Shown: positions 35,644 through 44,900 of the stretch, piece by piece | Position numbering within the stretch: position 1 is the first letter of the stretch | Layout: each line of letters opens with the position of its first letter | From: Rhodobacterales bacterium HKCCSP123 | Lineage (GTDB): Bacteria > Pseudomonadota > Alphaproteobacteria > Rhodobacterales > Rhodobacteraceae | Assembly: GCA_015689745.1 (NCBI GenBank) | Contig: WVSO01000004.1 | Coordinates: 1 to 64,000, forward strand | Reading direction: 5' to 3' | DNA: 64,000 nucleotides | Notes under the pieces: generated by a model | What the model saw: the letters and a program-made list of their open reading frames with translations, nothing else | Told to the model about the DNA's origin: nothing | Database searches by the model: none | Position numbers and translations under genes: made by a program

Positions 35644-35683
35644 GGGGGGGGTCCTTTCGAATGCATGCGGGGGAGGAAACGGG

Positions 35684-35779
35684 TCATCCGGCAACGAAGC
35701 GGTTTCCGCTGCCGAACGGCAGGGCAGTGCCGCGCGACCGCTCGTTCCAGCCGCCGAAGGGGATGCGCATGTCTTTCAC
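35684..35779 (-). CDS. 31-residue coupled small ORF
   Basis: A tiny reading frame beginning GTG at 35779, overlapping the stop of the 76-residue ORF as GTGA, and ending 40 bases before cynS. The peptide starts VKDMRIPFGGWNERSRG. That opening resembles the tail of aldehyde dehydrogenases (V.DLR.PFGG.K.SG.GREGG), so it may be a remnant of such a gene, but the rest does not match. It could also be just chance coding. No ribosome site beyond the coupling is seen. Confidence 0.3.
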   Translation of the reverse strand: MKDMRIPFGGWNERSRGTALPFGSGNRFVAG

Positions 35780-36006
35780 GCGGCGCGGTTCAGGCCGATC
35801 CCCCGGGCGTCGTGGGGCGGCGGAGAGGTGAAGATCTCGTGCAGGTTCACCGCGCCGGAGAGGTCGCCTCCGGCAAGGGCTTCGGGGGCGCGGATGCCGA
35901 TGTTCTCTGTTACGTGCATGGCGTCCAGGTCTCGCGAGGACTTCGTCTCGACCATGGCAGCTGTCCATTCGGGCAGGAGGAAGGAAGCCGTACGCTTGGG
36001 GGCCAT
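35776..36006 (-). CDS. 76-residue small protein in the cyanate operon
   Basis: A 76-residue protein starting MAPKRTASFLLPEWTAAMVE and ending HDARGIGLNRAA, with no membrane segment, no cysteine and a Pro-rich stretch (FTSPPPH). The ATG at 36006 shares a base with the stop of the upstream flavoenzyme gene (TGATG), and a GGGGG run lies before it, so coupled translation is plausible. I recognise no family. Possible roles range from a partner subunit to a substrate of modification; it may also be spurious. Confidence 0.45.
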   Translation of the reverse strand: MAPKRTASFLLPEWTAAMVETKSSRDLDAMHVTENIGIRAPEALAGGDLSGAVNLHEIFTSPPPHDARGIGLNRAA

Positions 36007-37151
36007 CAGGCTTCGGCCCCCATGTCGGCAAGCATCTTGCGCAGCTGCTTGGTGGCGGGCGTCACGATGGCGACGAAGTAGCTTTCACGCAGCTTTCGCT
36101 GTGCCGCGCCGTGCGTGACGTAACCGCGCGCACCCTGGTGCAGCATCGCGTTATGGGCGGCCGAAACCGACAGGTCACCGGCGGCCAGACGCGCCCGCAC
36201 GACGCGGATGAAATACTCCTGCGAGGTGTCGTAGGGCGTCTTGGTCAACTCGGCGACCTCGGCCTTCATCGCCTCCAGCTTCTCGCGGAAATGCTCGGGC
36301 TGGTCGGGCAGGTGCCTGTTCACATGGCCAAGCTGGCCCTTCACCTGCTCCATGAGCGCGATGCACCCGTCGATCATTCCGAAGGCCATACCGGCCTGCA
36401 GCAGGATGAAACCCGCGCGGATTTTCGGGATATAGGCGTTGATCGGGTCGGCCAGCACATGCGCGTCGGGCACGAAGGCGTCGCGGCATTGCACGCCATA
36501 GGTGCGCGTGCCCTCGAGCGCCACGAAATGATCGTTCGACACGAGCTTCACGCCCTCGCCCGAACCATGGATCACCATCATCACACGCTCACCCGCGCGC
36601 GGGCCTTCGGGGATTTCGCTGACCACGGCGAACCAGGCGTCGGGGCCGATGTTGCTGACCCAGGGCAGCGTGCCGCGCAGCGTGTAGCCGCCCTCGACCC
36701 GCGTCGCCTTGAGCCTCATCGTCTCGATCCCGAAAAGCGTCTTCATCGGGTTCGAGAGGCCCGTACCCCCGAGGATCTCGCCGGTGGCCACTTTCGCGCC
36801 AAGCTCGGCCTGGAGCGCGGTGTTGTCGGAGTTGTAGATGTACCAGCCCAGCGCCGACTGGCACCACATGCAGAAGGCGGTCGACAGGCACTCCTGCCCC
36901 GCGCGCGCCATCGCTGCGATGGTGGTGTCGAGGTCGAGCGCACCGCCCGGCGCGGGCAGATGGCGGCGGAAGGCGCCCGCGGCGCCGAAGCTGCGCATCA
37001 CCTCCTCGGGGTAGAGTCCGTCCGTGTCGATCGCGCGGACCAGCGGCACGAGGTCGGACGCGGCGATCCTGTCGGCCGTGTCGAGGACGGCGGCTGGCTC
37101 CGGCAGGTCGCGGGCCGGGGCGGTAGCTTCGAGGGCGAGGTCGAGGGACAT
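36006..37151 (-). CDS. Flavoenzyme of the acyl-CoA dehydrogenase fold
   Basis: A 381-residue protein with the three-part acyl-CoA dehydrogenase architecture: N-terminal helical domain, middle beta domain (TLPWVSNIGPDAWFAVVSEI) and C-terminal four-helix bundle (AHNAMLHQGARGYVTHGAAQRK). The catalytic Glu position of true acyl-CoA dehydrogenases could not be confirmed. Flavin monooxygenases such as DszC, SfnB and nitroalkane oxidases share this fold. No thioesterase or CoA ligase is nearby, and the setting with an ABC transporter and cyanase argues for an oxidative role on a small nitrogen compound, which is inference. Confidence 0.75.
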   Translation of the reverse strand: MSLDLALEATAPARDLPEPAAVLDTADRIAASDLVPLVRAIDTDGLYPEEVMRSFGAAGAFRRHLPAPGGALDLDTTIAAMARAGQECLSTAFCMWCQSALGWYIYNSDNTALQAELGAKVATGEILGGTGLSNPMKTLFGIETMRLKATRVEGGYTLRGTLPWVSNIGPDAWFAVVSEIPEGPRAGERVMMVIHGSGEGVKLVSNDHFVALEGTRTYGVQCRDAFVPDAHVLADPINAYIPKIRAGFILLQAGMAFGMIDGCIALMEQVKGQLGHVNRHLPDQPEHFREKLEAMKAEVAELTKTPYDTSQEYFIRVVRARLAAGDLSVSAAHNAMLHQGARGYVTHGAAQRKLRESYFVAIVTPATKQLRKMLADMGAEA

Positions 37152-37266
37152 GGGCTGCTCCTGTCTTGGGCGATCCGGGGCGCGCGGGAACCGGGCACGG
37201 ACGGGAAGGAATTCGGCGGGAAACGGCCGCAGCCCGACAGCCGGGCCGCGACCGGATCGGTTTGCG

Positions 37267-37803
37267 TCAGGCGGCGCTGATCTCCATGTTCACGGGGCGC
37301 GCGAAGGTGTTGAACACCGGCGACCACTTGGCGACATGCTGGATCAGCTCGTCGATCACCTCCTGGGGCGCGTTGGCCTCCATGATCACCTTCATGCGGA
37401 CATCGGTGAAACCGACCGGCTTTTCCGACTGGTCGCCCGTGCCCCAGACGGCGGTGATGTTCAGGTCCGCCTCCATCTCGATCTCGAGCTTCTGGACGGT
37501 GATCCCGCGATGGACGGCATTGGCGTGCAGCCCCACGCAGACGCAGGAGCCGAGGGCGGCCAGCGACGCCTCGGACGGGTTCGGCGCGGTGTCGTCGCCC
37601 AAGAGCCCCGGCGGCTCGTCCACGATGTAGGGCGGCAGGTCGCGGATGTAGTTGGCATGGCGGAAGCGGCCCTCGGCGACGGTCTTGCACGACAGCGTCT
37701 TGATCGCCTTGGGGTCGGCCTTGCCCTTTTCGATCAGGCCTTCCAGGCCGGTCTTGTCGATCGGGGCCAGGCAGCCTGTCAGGACGGTTGCGGGTTCACC
37801 CAT
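37267..37803 (-). CDS. OsmC-family protein
   Basis: A 178-residue OsmC/Ohr-fold protein. Features: APNPSEASLAALGSCVCVGLHANAVHRGI with the active-site cysteine in the central helix, and an N-terminal lysine-rich segment before it. The second peroxidatic cysteine of Ohr is not evident (the other Cys, SCVCV, is adjacent), so it may be a variant without peroxidase activity. AGGAGG with optimal spacing supports the ATG at 37803. It sits between the permease and the flavoenzyme genes of the cyanate operon. Confidence 0.8.
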   Translation of the reverse strand: MGEPATVLTGCLAPIDKTGLEGLIEKGKADPKAIKTLSCKTVAEGRFRHANYIRDLPPYIVDEPPGLLGDDTAPNPSEASLAALGSCVCVGLHANAVHRGITVQKLEIEMEADLNITAVWGTGDQSEKPVGFTDVRMKVIMEANAPQEVIDELIQHVAKWSPVFNTFARPVNMEISAA

Positions 37804-37832
37804 GGTTGGTTCCTCCTTCTGGGATGTGGTTG

Positions 37833-38675
37833 TCAGGTGTCGCTGCGCAGCCAGCTGAAACGCTTGATCGCCAGCATGCAGAGCGTGTCGAGGGCGTAGC
37901 CGATGACGCCGATGACCAGCACGGTCGCGCCAAGGCGTGAGTAGTCGAGGCTGTCGCGCGCATCGTTGATCGCGTAGCCGAGGCCCGATGAGACGCCGAG
38001 GTACTCGGCGGGCACCAGCACGACCCAGGCGATGCCGAGCGCAAGCCGGATGCCGGTCAGGATGTCCTGGGCGATGGCGGGCAGGATCACGTAGACCAAG
38101 AGGTGAACCGGCTTGGCCCCGAGGTTGCGGGAGACCTTGAGCCACGCCGGGTCGATCCGGCGCACGCCCGCGGCGGTGGCGAACAGGATCGGCCAGACCG
38201 CCGCCACCGCGATCAGGAAGATGATCGCGCCGTCCCAGGTGGCGAAGGCCATGACGGCGATCGGCATCCACGAGAGTGGCGAAATCATCCTGAGCAACTG
38301 GAAGGGCGCATTGCAGAGGTCGCGCAGCCAGCCGATCCGCCCGATCAGGATGCCCATGGGCACCCCCACCGCGATGGCGATGGCAAGGCCCCAGCCGACA
38401 CGGGCGAGACTGGGCGCCGACATCGGCCAGATCTCGCCGCGCTGGATCATGTCCCACAGCCGCTCAAGCGTCGGGCCGGGGGCCAGCTGTCCAAACGCCC
38501 GCATCCCGTCACTTTGCGTGATCAGCCAGCCGCCGAAGGCCCAGAGCGCACCGAGAATGCCGAGGCCCAGCATCGAGATGCCGAGGTTCCGCGCCATCGC
38601 CTTAAGAGCGGCGGCGCGGGCCTTGTCGGCCTCGGTCAGGACGGCGTCGTCAGGGGTGTAGGCGGCATCGGTCAC
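37833..38675 (-). CDS. ABC transporter permease (nitrate/taurine/cyanate type)
   Basis: A 280-residue inner-membrane permease of the CynB/TauC/SsuC class. Hydrophobic segments and the EAA-type loop (RRIDPAWLKVSRNLGAKPVHLL) are visible, along with the conserved SPLSWMPIAVMAFATWDG. It overlaps the binding-protein gene by 4 bases (ATGA). Confidence 0.9.
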   Translation of the reverse strand: MTDAAYTPDDAVLTEADKARAAALKAMARNLGISMLGLGILGALWAFGGWLITQSDGMRAFGQLAPGPTLERLWDMIQRGEIWPMSAPSLARVGWGLAIAIAVGVPMGILIGRIGWLRDLCNAPFQLLRMISPLSWMPIAVMAFATWDGAIIFLIAVAAVWPILFATAAGVRRIDPAWLKVSRNLGAKPVHLLVYVILPAIAQDILTGIRLALGIAWVVLVPAEYLGVSSGLGYAINDARDSLDYSRLGATVLVIGVIGYALDTLCMLAIKRFSWLRSDT

Positions 38676-39922
38676 AGCGCCAGCACCTCCTCGCGCTCGA
38701 ACGGGTTGCCGGGGTTGACCGACGGGTCATCGAGCCATTCGGGGAAGCTTTCGACCGCGTTCCGCACGAAGCTGCGGTCGACCAGGTCCTCCGACACGAA
38801 AGCCGGATCGAGATCGGCAAGGAAGGCCGCGTCGCCCGAGACCACCGTCTCGCGCAGGTAGGTCACGGTCAGCGCATCTGCGCTGGGATAGGGCCAGGGC
38901 TGGAAATCGATCCGCCCGTTGCCCCAGTCGCCGTGGGTCAGCGCGCCGGTCTCGCCGTATTCGACGCCGTCGTAATGCGTCATCGCGCGTTCCACGACCT
39001 CGGCGGGCGCAGGCAGGTAGCCGCGACCGTCGCGGCTGATCATGCGCGCGACCTCGGTCTTGTTCTGCGAGGCATAGATCGCGCCGCGCACGACCGCGTT
39101 GGTCACCGCCTGCACCCATTCGGGCCGCGCGGTGATCGCCTCTTCATGGGTCGCGACCACGCAGCAGGGGTGGTTCTTCCAGATGTCGCCGGTAAAGCGC
39201 AGCATCCGCGCGCCGGCCATCACCTCGCCCAGCGCGTTGAAGGGCTCGGCCACGATATAGGCGTCGATCGAGCGCGCCGCGAGTGCCGGCGGCATCTCGG
39301 GCGGGGGCATGACCATCAGGTTGCACTCGTTCGGCGCCAGCGGCGCGGACTGGTCCCGGATCACCGGCGTGATGCCCGACTGGCGCAGCGCGTATTGCAG
39401 CACGATGTTGTGCATCGAGTACCAGAAGGGCACCGCGACCTGCTTGCCGCCCAGCCCCGCGAAATCGGTGAAGTCGGTGTGTTCGCCGACAACAACGCCC
39501 GACCCGTTGGTGTGCGCCCAGGCCAGCACCTTCACGGGGAAGTTGTTGTTGTAGCGCATCCAGATCGGGATCGGGTTCAGGAAGTGGACGAGGTTGAAGC
39601 GGTTCGCCACGAAGCTTTCGATCAGCGGCGCCCAGCCGCGGATCAGCGTGGGGTCCTCGGCCTCGAGCCCCTCGTCGGCGAAATACCCGTTGGCATGGGC
39701 CACGAGCAGGGCCGTCGCGTCCGTGATCGGCAGGTAGCCGATGCGCACCACCTCGTCCTCCTGCGCGTAAGACATCTGAGGAAGAGAGGACAGGAGACCG
39801 GACAGGCCCGCGAACAGCCCTCCCTTGCCCAGAAGGCCAAGGGCGCCCCTGCGGGAATAGTCGCCGGCATAGGCGGCACGGGCCCATTCCAGTTCGGCGC
39901 GGCGCAGATCATCATCGGTCAT
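38672..39922 (-). CDS. ABC transporter substrate-binding protein (NrtA/CynA type)
   Basis: A 416-residue binding protein of the nitrate/cyanate/taurine group. Its N-terminus carries a twin-arginine-like segment (DYSRRGALGLLGKGGLF), so it may be exported folded by Tat, followed by VVRIGYLPITDATALLVAHANGYF, the family's mature start. The ATG at 39922 is chosen from AGGAG nine bases upstream; in-frame ATGs upstream give no better N-terminus. The downstream cyanase suggests cyanate as ligand, but the group also binds bicarbonate, nitrate and sulfonates. Confidence 0.9.
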   Translation of the reverse strand: MTDDDLRRAELEWARAAYAGDYSRRGALGLLGKGGLFAGLSGLLSSLPQMSYAQEDEVVRIGYLPITDATALLVAHANGYFADEGLEAEDPTLIRGWAPLIESFVANRFNLVHFLNPIPIWMRYNNNFPVKVLAWAHTNGSGVVVGEHTDFTDFAGLGGKQVAVPFWYSMHNIVLQYALRQSGITPVIRDQSAPLAPNECNLMVMPPPEMPPALAARSIDAYIVAEPFNALGEVMAGARMLRFTGDIWKNHPCCVVATHEEAITARPEWVQAVTNAVVRGAIYASQNKTEVARMISRDGRGYLPAPAEVVERAMTHYDGVEYGETGALTHGDWGNGRIDFQPWPYPSADALTVTYLRETVVSGDAAFLADLDPAFVSEDLVDRSFVRNAVESFPEWLDDPSVNPGNPFEREEVLAL

Positions 39923-39953
39923 GGTGGCAACTCCTATGCAGGGGGAGGAAGGG

Positions 39954-40817
39954 TCAGGCGGTTGTCTCGAAGAGATGGGCAAGCCGCGCGCGCTCGGCCT
40001 CGAAGGCGGGGCTGTCGCGGTGGCGCTCGGGACCGGGGTCGAGCATCGTGTCGGTGACGATCCGGCCCGGGTCCGGTGCCATGATCAACGCGCGGTCGGC
40101 CATGATCGCCGCCTCGGTGATGTCATGGGTGACAAGGACGACCGTCAGGCCAAGCTCCTTGGCAATGCGGCGCACATCCTGTTGAAGGGCGCGTCGGGTG
40201 AAGGCGTCGAGCGCCGAGAACGGCTCGTCGAGCAGGAGAAGCTCGGGCTGCGTCGCGAGGGAACGGGCCAGCGCGACGCGCTGTTGCTGACCGCCCGACA
40301 GGTCCTGCACGTTGCGGTCGGCATAGGCGCTGAGGCCCACCATCTCCAGCAAGGCGGGCACGCGCTCGGGGATCTCCGAGACCCGGCGGGCGAAGCGCAG
40401 ACCAAGCGCGGCGTTCTGCGCCACGCTCATCCACGGGAAGAGCGAGGGCGCCTGGAACATCACGACCCAGCGCGGCGAAGCGGCGTTCACCCGGTTTCCG
40501 TCTATGTAGACACCGCCCTGCGCGGGCTGCATCAGGCCCGAGATCAGGTGAAGAAGCGTGGACTTTCCACAGCCCGAACGGCCGACCAGCGCCATGACCT
40601 GTCCCGAGGGTACGGTCACGTTGATGTCGTCGAGGCAGTTCCCCGACATGCCCCGGTAACGATGCGACAGGGCCTCGATCTGAACATGGGCCCCGGCCTT
40701 CGGGGAATGCGGGGCCCGATCGCCGCTCTCGACCTCCATCGGCCGCGCCACCGGCAAGGCAGCCCCACGGGGCGCTTGCCCCTGGGCGTTTGTCGTGAAG
40801 GCTGCGTGACGGGTCAT
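39954..40817 (-). CDS. ABC transporter ATPase (nitrate/taurine/cyanate type)
   Basis: A 287-residue ATPase with Walker A GRSGCGKS, signature LSGGQQQRVALA, Walker B LLLLDEPFSALD and the H-loop VLVTHDITEA. An unusual N-terminal extension of about 45 residues, unlike most members, precedes the ATPase core. It is the first gene of the operon, about 30 bases before the binding-protein gene, and divergent from the TetR regulator gene. Confidence 0.92.
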   Translation of the reverse strand: MTRHAAFTTNAQGQAPRGAALPVARPMEVESGDRAPHSPKAGAHVQIEALSHRYRGMSGNCLDDINVTVPSGQVMALVGRSGCGKSTLLHLISGLMQPAQGGVYIDGNRVNAASPRWVVMFQAPSLFPWMSVAQNAALGLRFARRVSEIPERVPALLEMVGLSAYADRNVQDLSGGQQQRVALARSLATQPELLLLDEPFSALDAFTRRALQQDVRRIAKELGLTVVLVTHDITEAAIMADRALIMAPDPGRIVTDTMLDPGPERHRDSPAFEAERARLAHLFETTA

Positions 40818-41156
40818 GGATCATCTCCGCTTCGGACAAGAACCGTTCTGTAGGCAGACTCAGGAAACCGATCGGTTTTGTCTAATCCTCTCTGCACCGC
40901 AGCAATGACGATCCCGAAATTCGACCGAACCGGCGTGAAATCAGGCTATCTTGCGGCGTATGTGCCGCTTTTCTGGGCGAAACTCGGGCGCCTCGACCCG
41001 AATCTCCCTCAAGGCCGGGCGAGAAACTTGATACCGATCTGTTTTCTTTTTGATCATCCGGAGCACCGGTTTTGTCTGGCGCAAGGACCCGATACTTGAG
41101 ATAAGGAAACAGGGCGGTATCGTTTCGCCCTTGATCAATGCGGGCGAACGCGTGCC
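40818..41156. promoter_or_regulatory. Divergent promoter region with three TetR-type operator candidates
   Basis: This 339-base gap holds three related 17-base sites: GAAACCGATCGGTTTTG at 40864-40880 (containing the perfect palindrome AAACCGATCGGTTT), GATACCGATCTGTTTTC at 41030-41046, and an inverted copy GGAAACAGGGCGGTATC at 41105-41121 (reverse: GATACCGCCCTGTTTCC). A partial copy, CCGGTTTTGTCT, lies at 41066-41077. The first site is next to the ABC gene start, the third near the TetR start. No small gene was found in the gap. Confidence 0.55.
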
Positions 41157-41843
41157 ATGAACATCCGGCCAGAACCGACTCACGACGCCACGCCGGCGGG
41201 CGAATCCCACCCCGCTGGGCCAGGCGATCTCTGCCTTGGGGCCGGAACGGTCTGCTCGGCGAGATACCAGGCCACCACGCCGGACCGCGTGCTGGCGGCC
41301 GCCTCATGGCTCTTTTGTCACCACGGGTTCCAGGCCACGGGCGTCGATGCCATCGCGCGCCGCGCGGGGACCGCCAAGACCTCGCTCTACAAGCACTTCG
41401 GCAACAAGGACCAGCTGATCGAAGCGGTGCTCGAACGCGAAGGCGCGGCATGGCGAAGCTGGTTCTTCTCCGAGATGGCGAAGGTCGAGGGCACGGCGGA
41501 GGACCGGCTCCTTGCGGTCTTCGACATCCTCGAGACATGGTTTGCCGATCCGCATTTCTTCGGCTGCCCCTTCATCAACGCCCTGGGCGAGTTCGACGTG
41601 AACAATGCCCGGCTGCGCAAGATCCTCGCCGCCCACAAGTCCCACCTGAACGGCTGGATCGCCGCGCAGGCCGAGATGGTCGGCGTCGCCGATCCGAACG
41701 ACACGGTCGCGCAGTTCACGATCCTGATCGATGGCGCCATCGTGGCTGCACAGGCCAGCGGCAAACCTGGCTACGCCCGCCAGGCGAAGCGGCTCGCCGG
41801 GCTGCTCCTCGGGGGGCGGCGGGCCATATCCGGGCGCGGATAA
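41157..41843 (+). CDS. TetR-family regulator
   Basis: A 228-residue regulator. The TetR HTH is clear: GVDAIARRAGTAKTSLYKHFGNKDQLIEAV, preceded by ATTPDRVLAAASWLFCHHGF. The ligand-binding half (FDILETWFADPHFFGCPFINAL) resembles the AcrR/YbiH-type C-terminal domain. The ATG at 41157 gives about 35 extra residues before the HTH with no strong ribosome site; a later start is possible. It most likely represses the divergent transporter/cyanase operon, and perhaps itself, through the sites between the genes. Confidence 0.85.
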   Translation: MNIRPEPTHDATPAGESHPAGPGDLCLGAGTVCSARYQATTPDRVLAAASWLFCHHGFQATGVDAIARRAGTAKTSLYKHFGNKDQLIEAVLEREGAAWRSWFFSEMAKVEGTAEDRLLAVFDILETWFADPHFFGCPFINALGEFDVNNARLRKILAAHKSHLNGWIAAQAEMVGVADPNDTVAQFTILIDGAIVAAQASGKPGYARQAKRLAGLLLGGRRAISGRG

Positions 41844-41992
41844 GGGCGCCGGTTTTCCCCAAACCTCTCGCCCCGGGCCATTCGGACCGGCAGGTGCCTG
41901 CCCCGGCGATCGGGCCAGGCGCAAGGATCGGGCCGAAGGGCGACCCTTGACTATTGGGCCGCGCTTCGCTCCGATGACGGGGTAACCAGTGT

Positions 41993-44900
41993 GTGCGTGA
42001 CATGTCGATGACCATCCCGGAGATCGTCGAAAGCGTGGTTCTCGCCAATGGCGAGTTGCTTGTTCACGCGACGCCCGATGCCTTGACGGCAGGGCTGCGC
42101 GTCCGCTGCGGGGATGGGTTCGCGGCCATCGTGGCGATCGAGGACCCTGACTTCTCTCCGCCTCACGTCCCTCTGCGCAAGCCCTTCTCCTTCCTGCCGG
42201 GCAGCGTGCCGCTGGCCGAACGCCTCGCCGACGGGCGCGAGGCCACCTTCGGCAGCGAGGCCCATGTCAACGGCCTCGAGGACTGGGCCATCGAAGACGG
42301 CCGGACGGTCCAGATCCGCGTCGACGGGTTCGACCGGCCGCATGTCATAGAGATCGCGCAGACCCTCACCGTCCAGGCTGCCGAGGCGGCGCTCGTCTTC
42401 GAAGCCTGGGTCGCATCGCACAGGTGCAGGGCCGAGCTTCTCGTCACCTTCGATCATGCCGACGGACGGCACCCGACGACGGTCACCCTGCCGATGGACC
42501 CCCGCTTCCGCGGCGGTCGGTCGATCGACGGGTATCAGCATGTCCTCGTGCCGTTGCCCTTCCGGCGCACGGGATGCAGCGTGAAGGTGCAGATCAACTA
42601 CCTCCGGTACCGGCCGGACGAGGAAGAGAACTATCCCTACGTCTTCATCGCCGATGCGCAGGTGCGCGAACACGCGAAGCGCGTTCAGAGGGTCCAGCCG
42701 CGCGAGCGCCTGATCGGCCCCGCCTCCGGCGGCGCATGGTACACGGCACGGGTTCCAGCGTTCCGCTCTGCCGGCGACGAACCGGTCGCGCTGCACCTCG
42801 GCGACGAGGTGCTGGAGGTCTTCGCGCCGGAGCGGAACCGCGTCACGCTCTGCGATGATTACGGACACTCGCTTGTCCTGCGGGCCGACCAGGCGCAATC
42901 CATGTCGCTTTTTGTCGACGGTGTGGCCAGGGATACGGTGCATGTCGGAACCGAAGCGACACCCGTCCGCCTTCCCGACATCTGCCTGAGGGGCGAGATC
43001 GTCGAGGTTTCCATTCGTGACCTTTCGGGAAGCCAGGTGTTCCTGTGCCTTCCCGTTCTCGCACCGCGCATCCTGACACCGCAGGACATCATCGCACGCG
43101 AGTCTCGCCCCCCCCTTCCGACCGACCTGACGGTTCGGTCCAACCATCGCTATAGGGCAAGCCGCGCCCATCTCGCGCATCCGATCGCGGGGCTCGATCC
43201 CGCGTCGCTCGTGACGGCGCTCGACACGCTCGACCAAACCCACGAGACGCTGACCCTCAGGCCGATCGCCTTTCCCGAGATCGACGACCCCGTCGTCTCG
43301 GTGATCATCCCCGCCCATAACCAGGTGAAGGTCACCTATTACACGCTCTGCGCGCTCCTCGTGGCGCACAACAGGACGAGATTCGAGGTCATCCTGGTCG
43401 ATGACGCCTCGAGCGACGAGACCTCCGAACTCGAGACCATCGTCTCTGGGATCACGGTGATCCGCAATCAGGAGCCACAAAGGTTCATACGTGCCTGCAA
43501 CGCCGGGGTCGCCGCCGCCCGGGGCCCCTACGTCGTCCTGCTCAACAACGACACGGAACCGACGCTCGGCTGGCTCGACAGTCTCGTCGATGCCTTCGAA
43601 CGCTTCGACGGCATCGGCCTCGCCGGGTCGAAGCTCATCTACCCGGACGGCAGGCTTCAGGATGCGGGTGGAATTGTCTGGAACTCGGGGAACCCGTGGA
43701 ACTACGGCAACGGCGGCAACCCCTGGGATCCGAAGGTCTGCTACGCGCGGCAAGCCGATTACCTGTCGGGTGCCGCTCTCATGACGACCCGGGCCGTCTG
43801 GGACCGTGTCGGTGGCCTGTCGGACTATCTCGAGCCGATGTATTTCGAGGATACGGACCTCGCCTTCAAGGTGCGGGAGGCCGGGTTCAAGACCTGGTTC
43901 GTGCCCTCCTCGGTGGTCTATCACTTCGAAGGCATGACGAGCGGCACCGACACCTCCACGGGCTTCAAGCGATTCCAGGAGATCAACCGCCCCAGGTTCA
44001 AGCGACGCTGGACCAATGCCTTCGCAACCTTCGGCAGGGAGGGCCATCAGCCCGATCTCGAGAAGGATCGCGGCATCGTCGGTCGTGTCCTCTTCATCGA
44101 CTACACCACCCCGCGCGAGGATCGCGATGCCGGATCCTACGCGGCCCGGCGCGAGATCGAGCTGGTCCAGTCGCTCGGCTACAAGGTGACCTTCCTGCCG
44201 CAGAACCTGGCGCACCTGGGCAGCTACACGGACTCGATGGAGCGGAGCGGCGTCGAGATGGTTTATGCCCCCTTTCATCTCTCCGTGCAGGAGTTCCTTG
44301 AAAAGCGTGCCGCCGAGTTCGACGCGGTCTACATCACCCGATACTACGTGGCCCAGGAAACGATCCACCGCATCCGCCAGTTGAACCCGCGGGCCCGGAT
44401 CATCCTCAACAACGCCGACCTGCATTTCCTGCGTGAACTCCGCGCGGCTCTCAGCACCGGCGACCGCGACCGCCTGGCAGCCGTCCGGTCCGTCCGCGAG
44501 CAGGAACTCGACATGATGACACAAGCCGACCTCGTGCTCAGCTACAACGAGGTCGAGCATTCGGTGATCACTTCTCACACAGAGGGACAGGCCCGGGTCA
44601 TGACCTGCCCCTGGGTCGTCGCCATTCCCGAACGTGTCCCGCCGCTGAAAGGCCGCCGTGGTCTTTCGTTTCTCGGCAGCTTCAACCATCACCCGAACGC
44701 AGAGGGCGTGAAATGGTTCTGCTCCGAGGTGATGCCGCGTCTCGACGGACCCCGGACGAAGCTCACGATCTACGGTTCCGGCATGGGTCCGGACATCGAG
44801 GCCCTCGCCTCGGACCGGATCGACCCCGCGGGCTACGTCCACGATCTCTCGGACGCCTACGGCAGGCATCGGATCTTCGTAGCGCCGCTGCTGTCGGGGG

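Noticed and set aside
37804-38457. An N-terminal extension of the OsmC protein to 396 residues
   Set aside because: It is the shadow of the permease gene; a perfect AGGAGG site precedes the ATG at 37803.
41889-41902. GGCAGGTGCCTGCC as terminator after tetR
   Set aside because: The loop would be only two bases, there is no T-tract, and similar short palindromes are common at this GC content.
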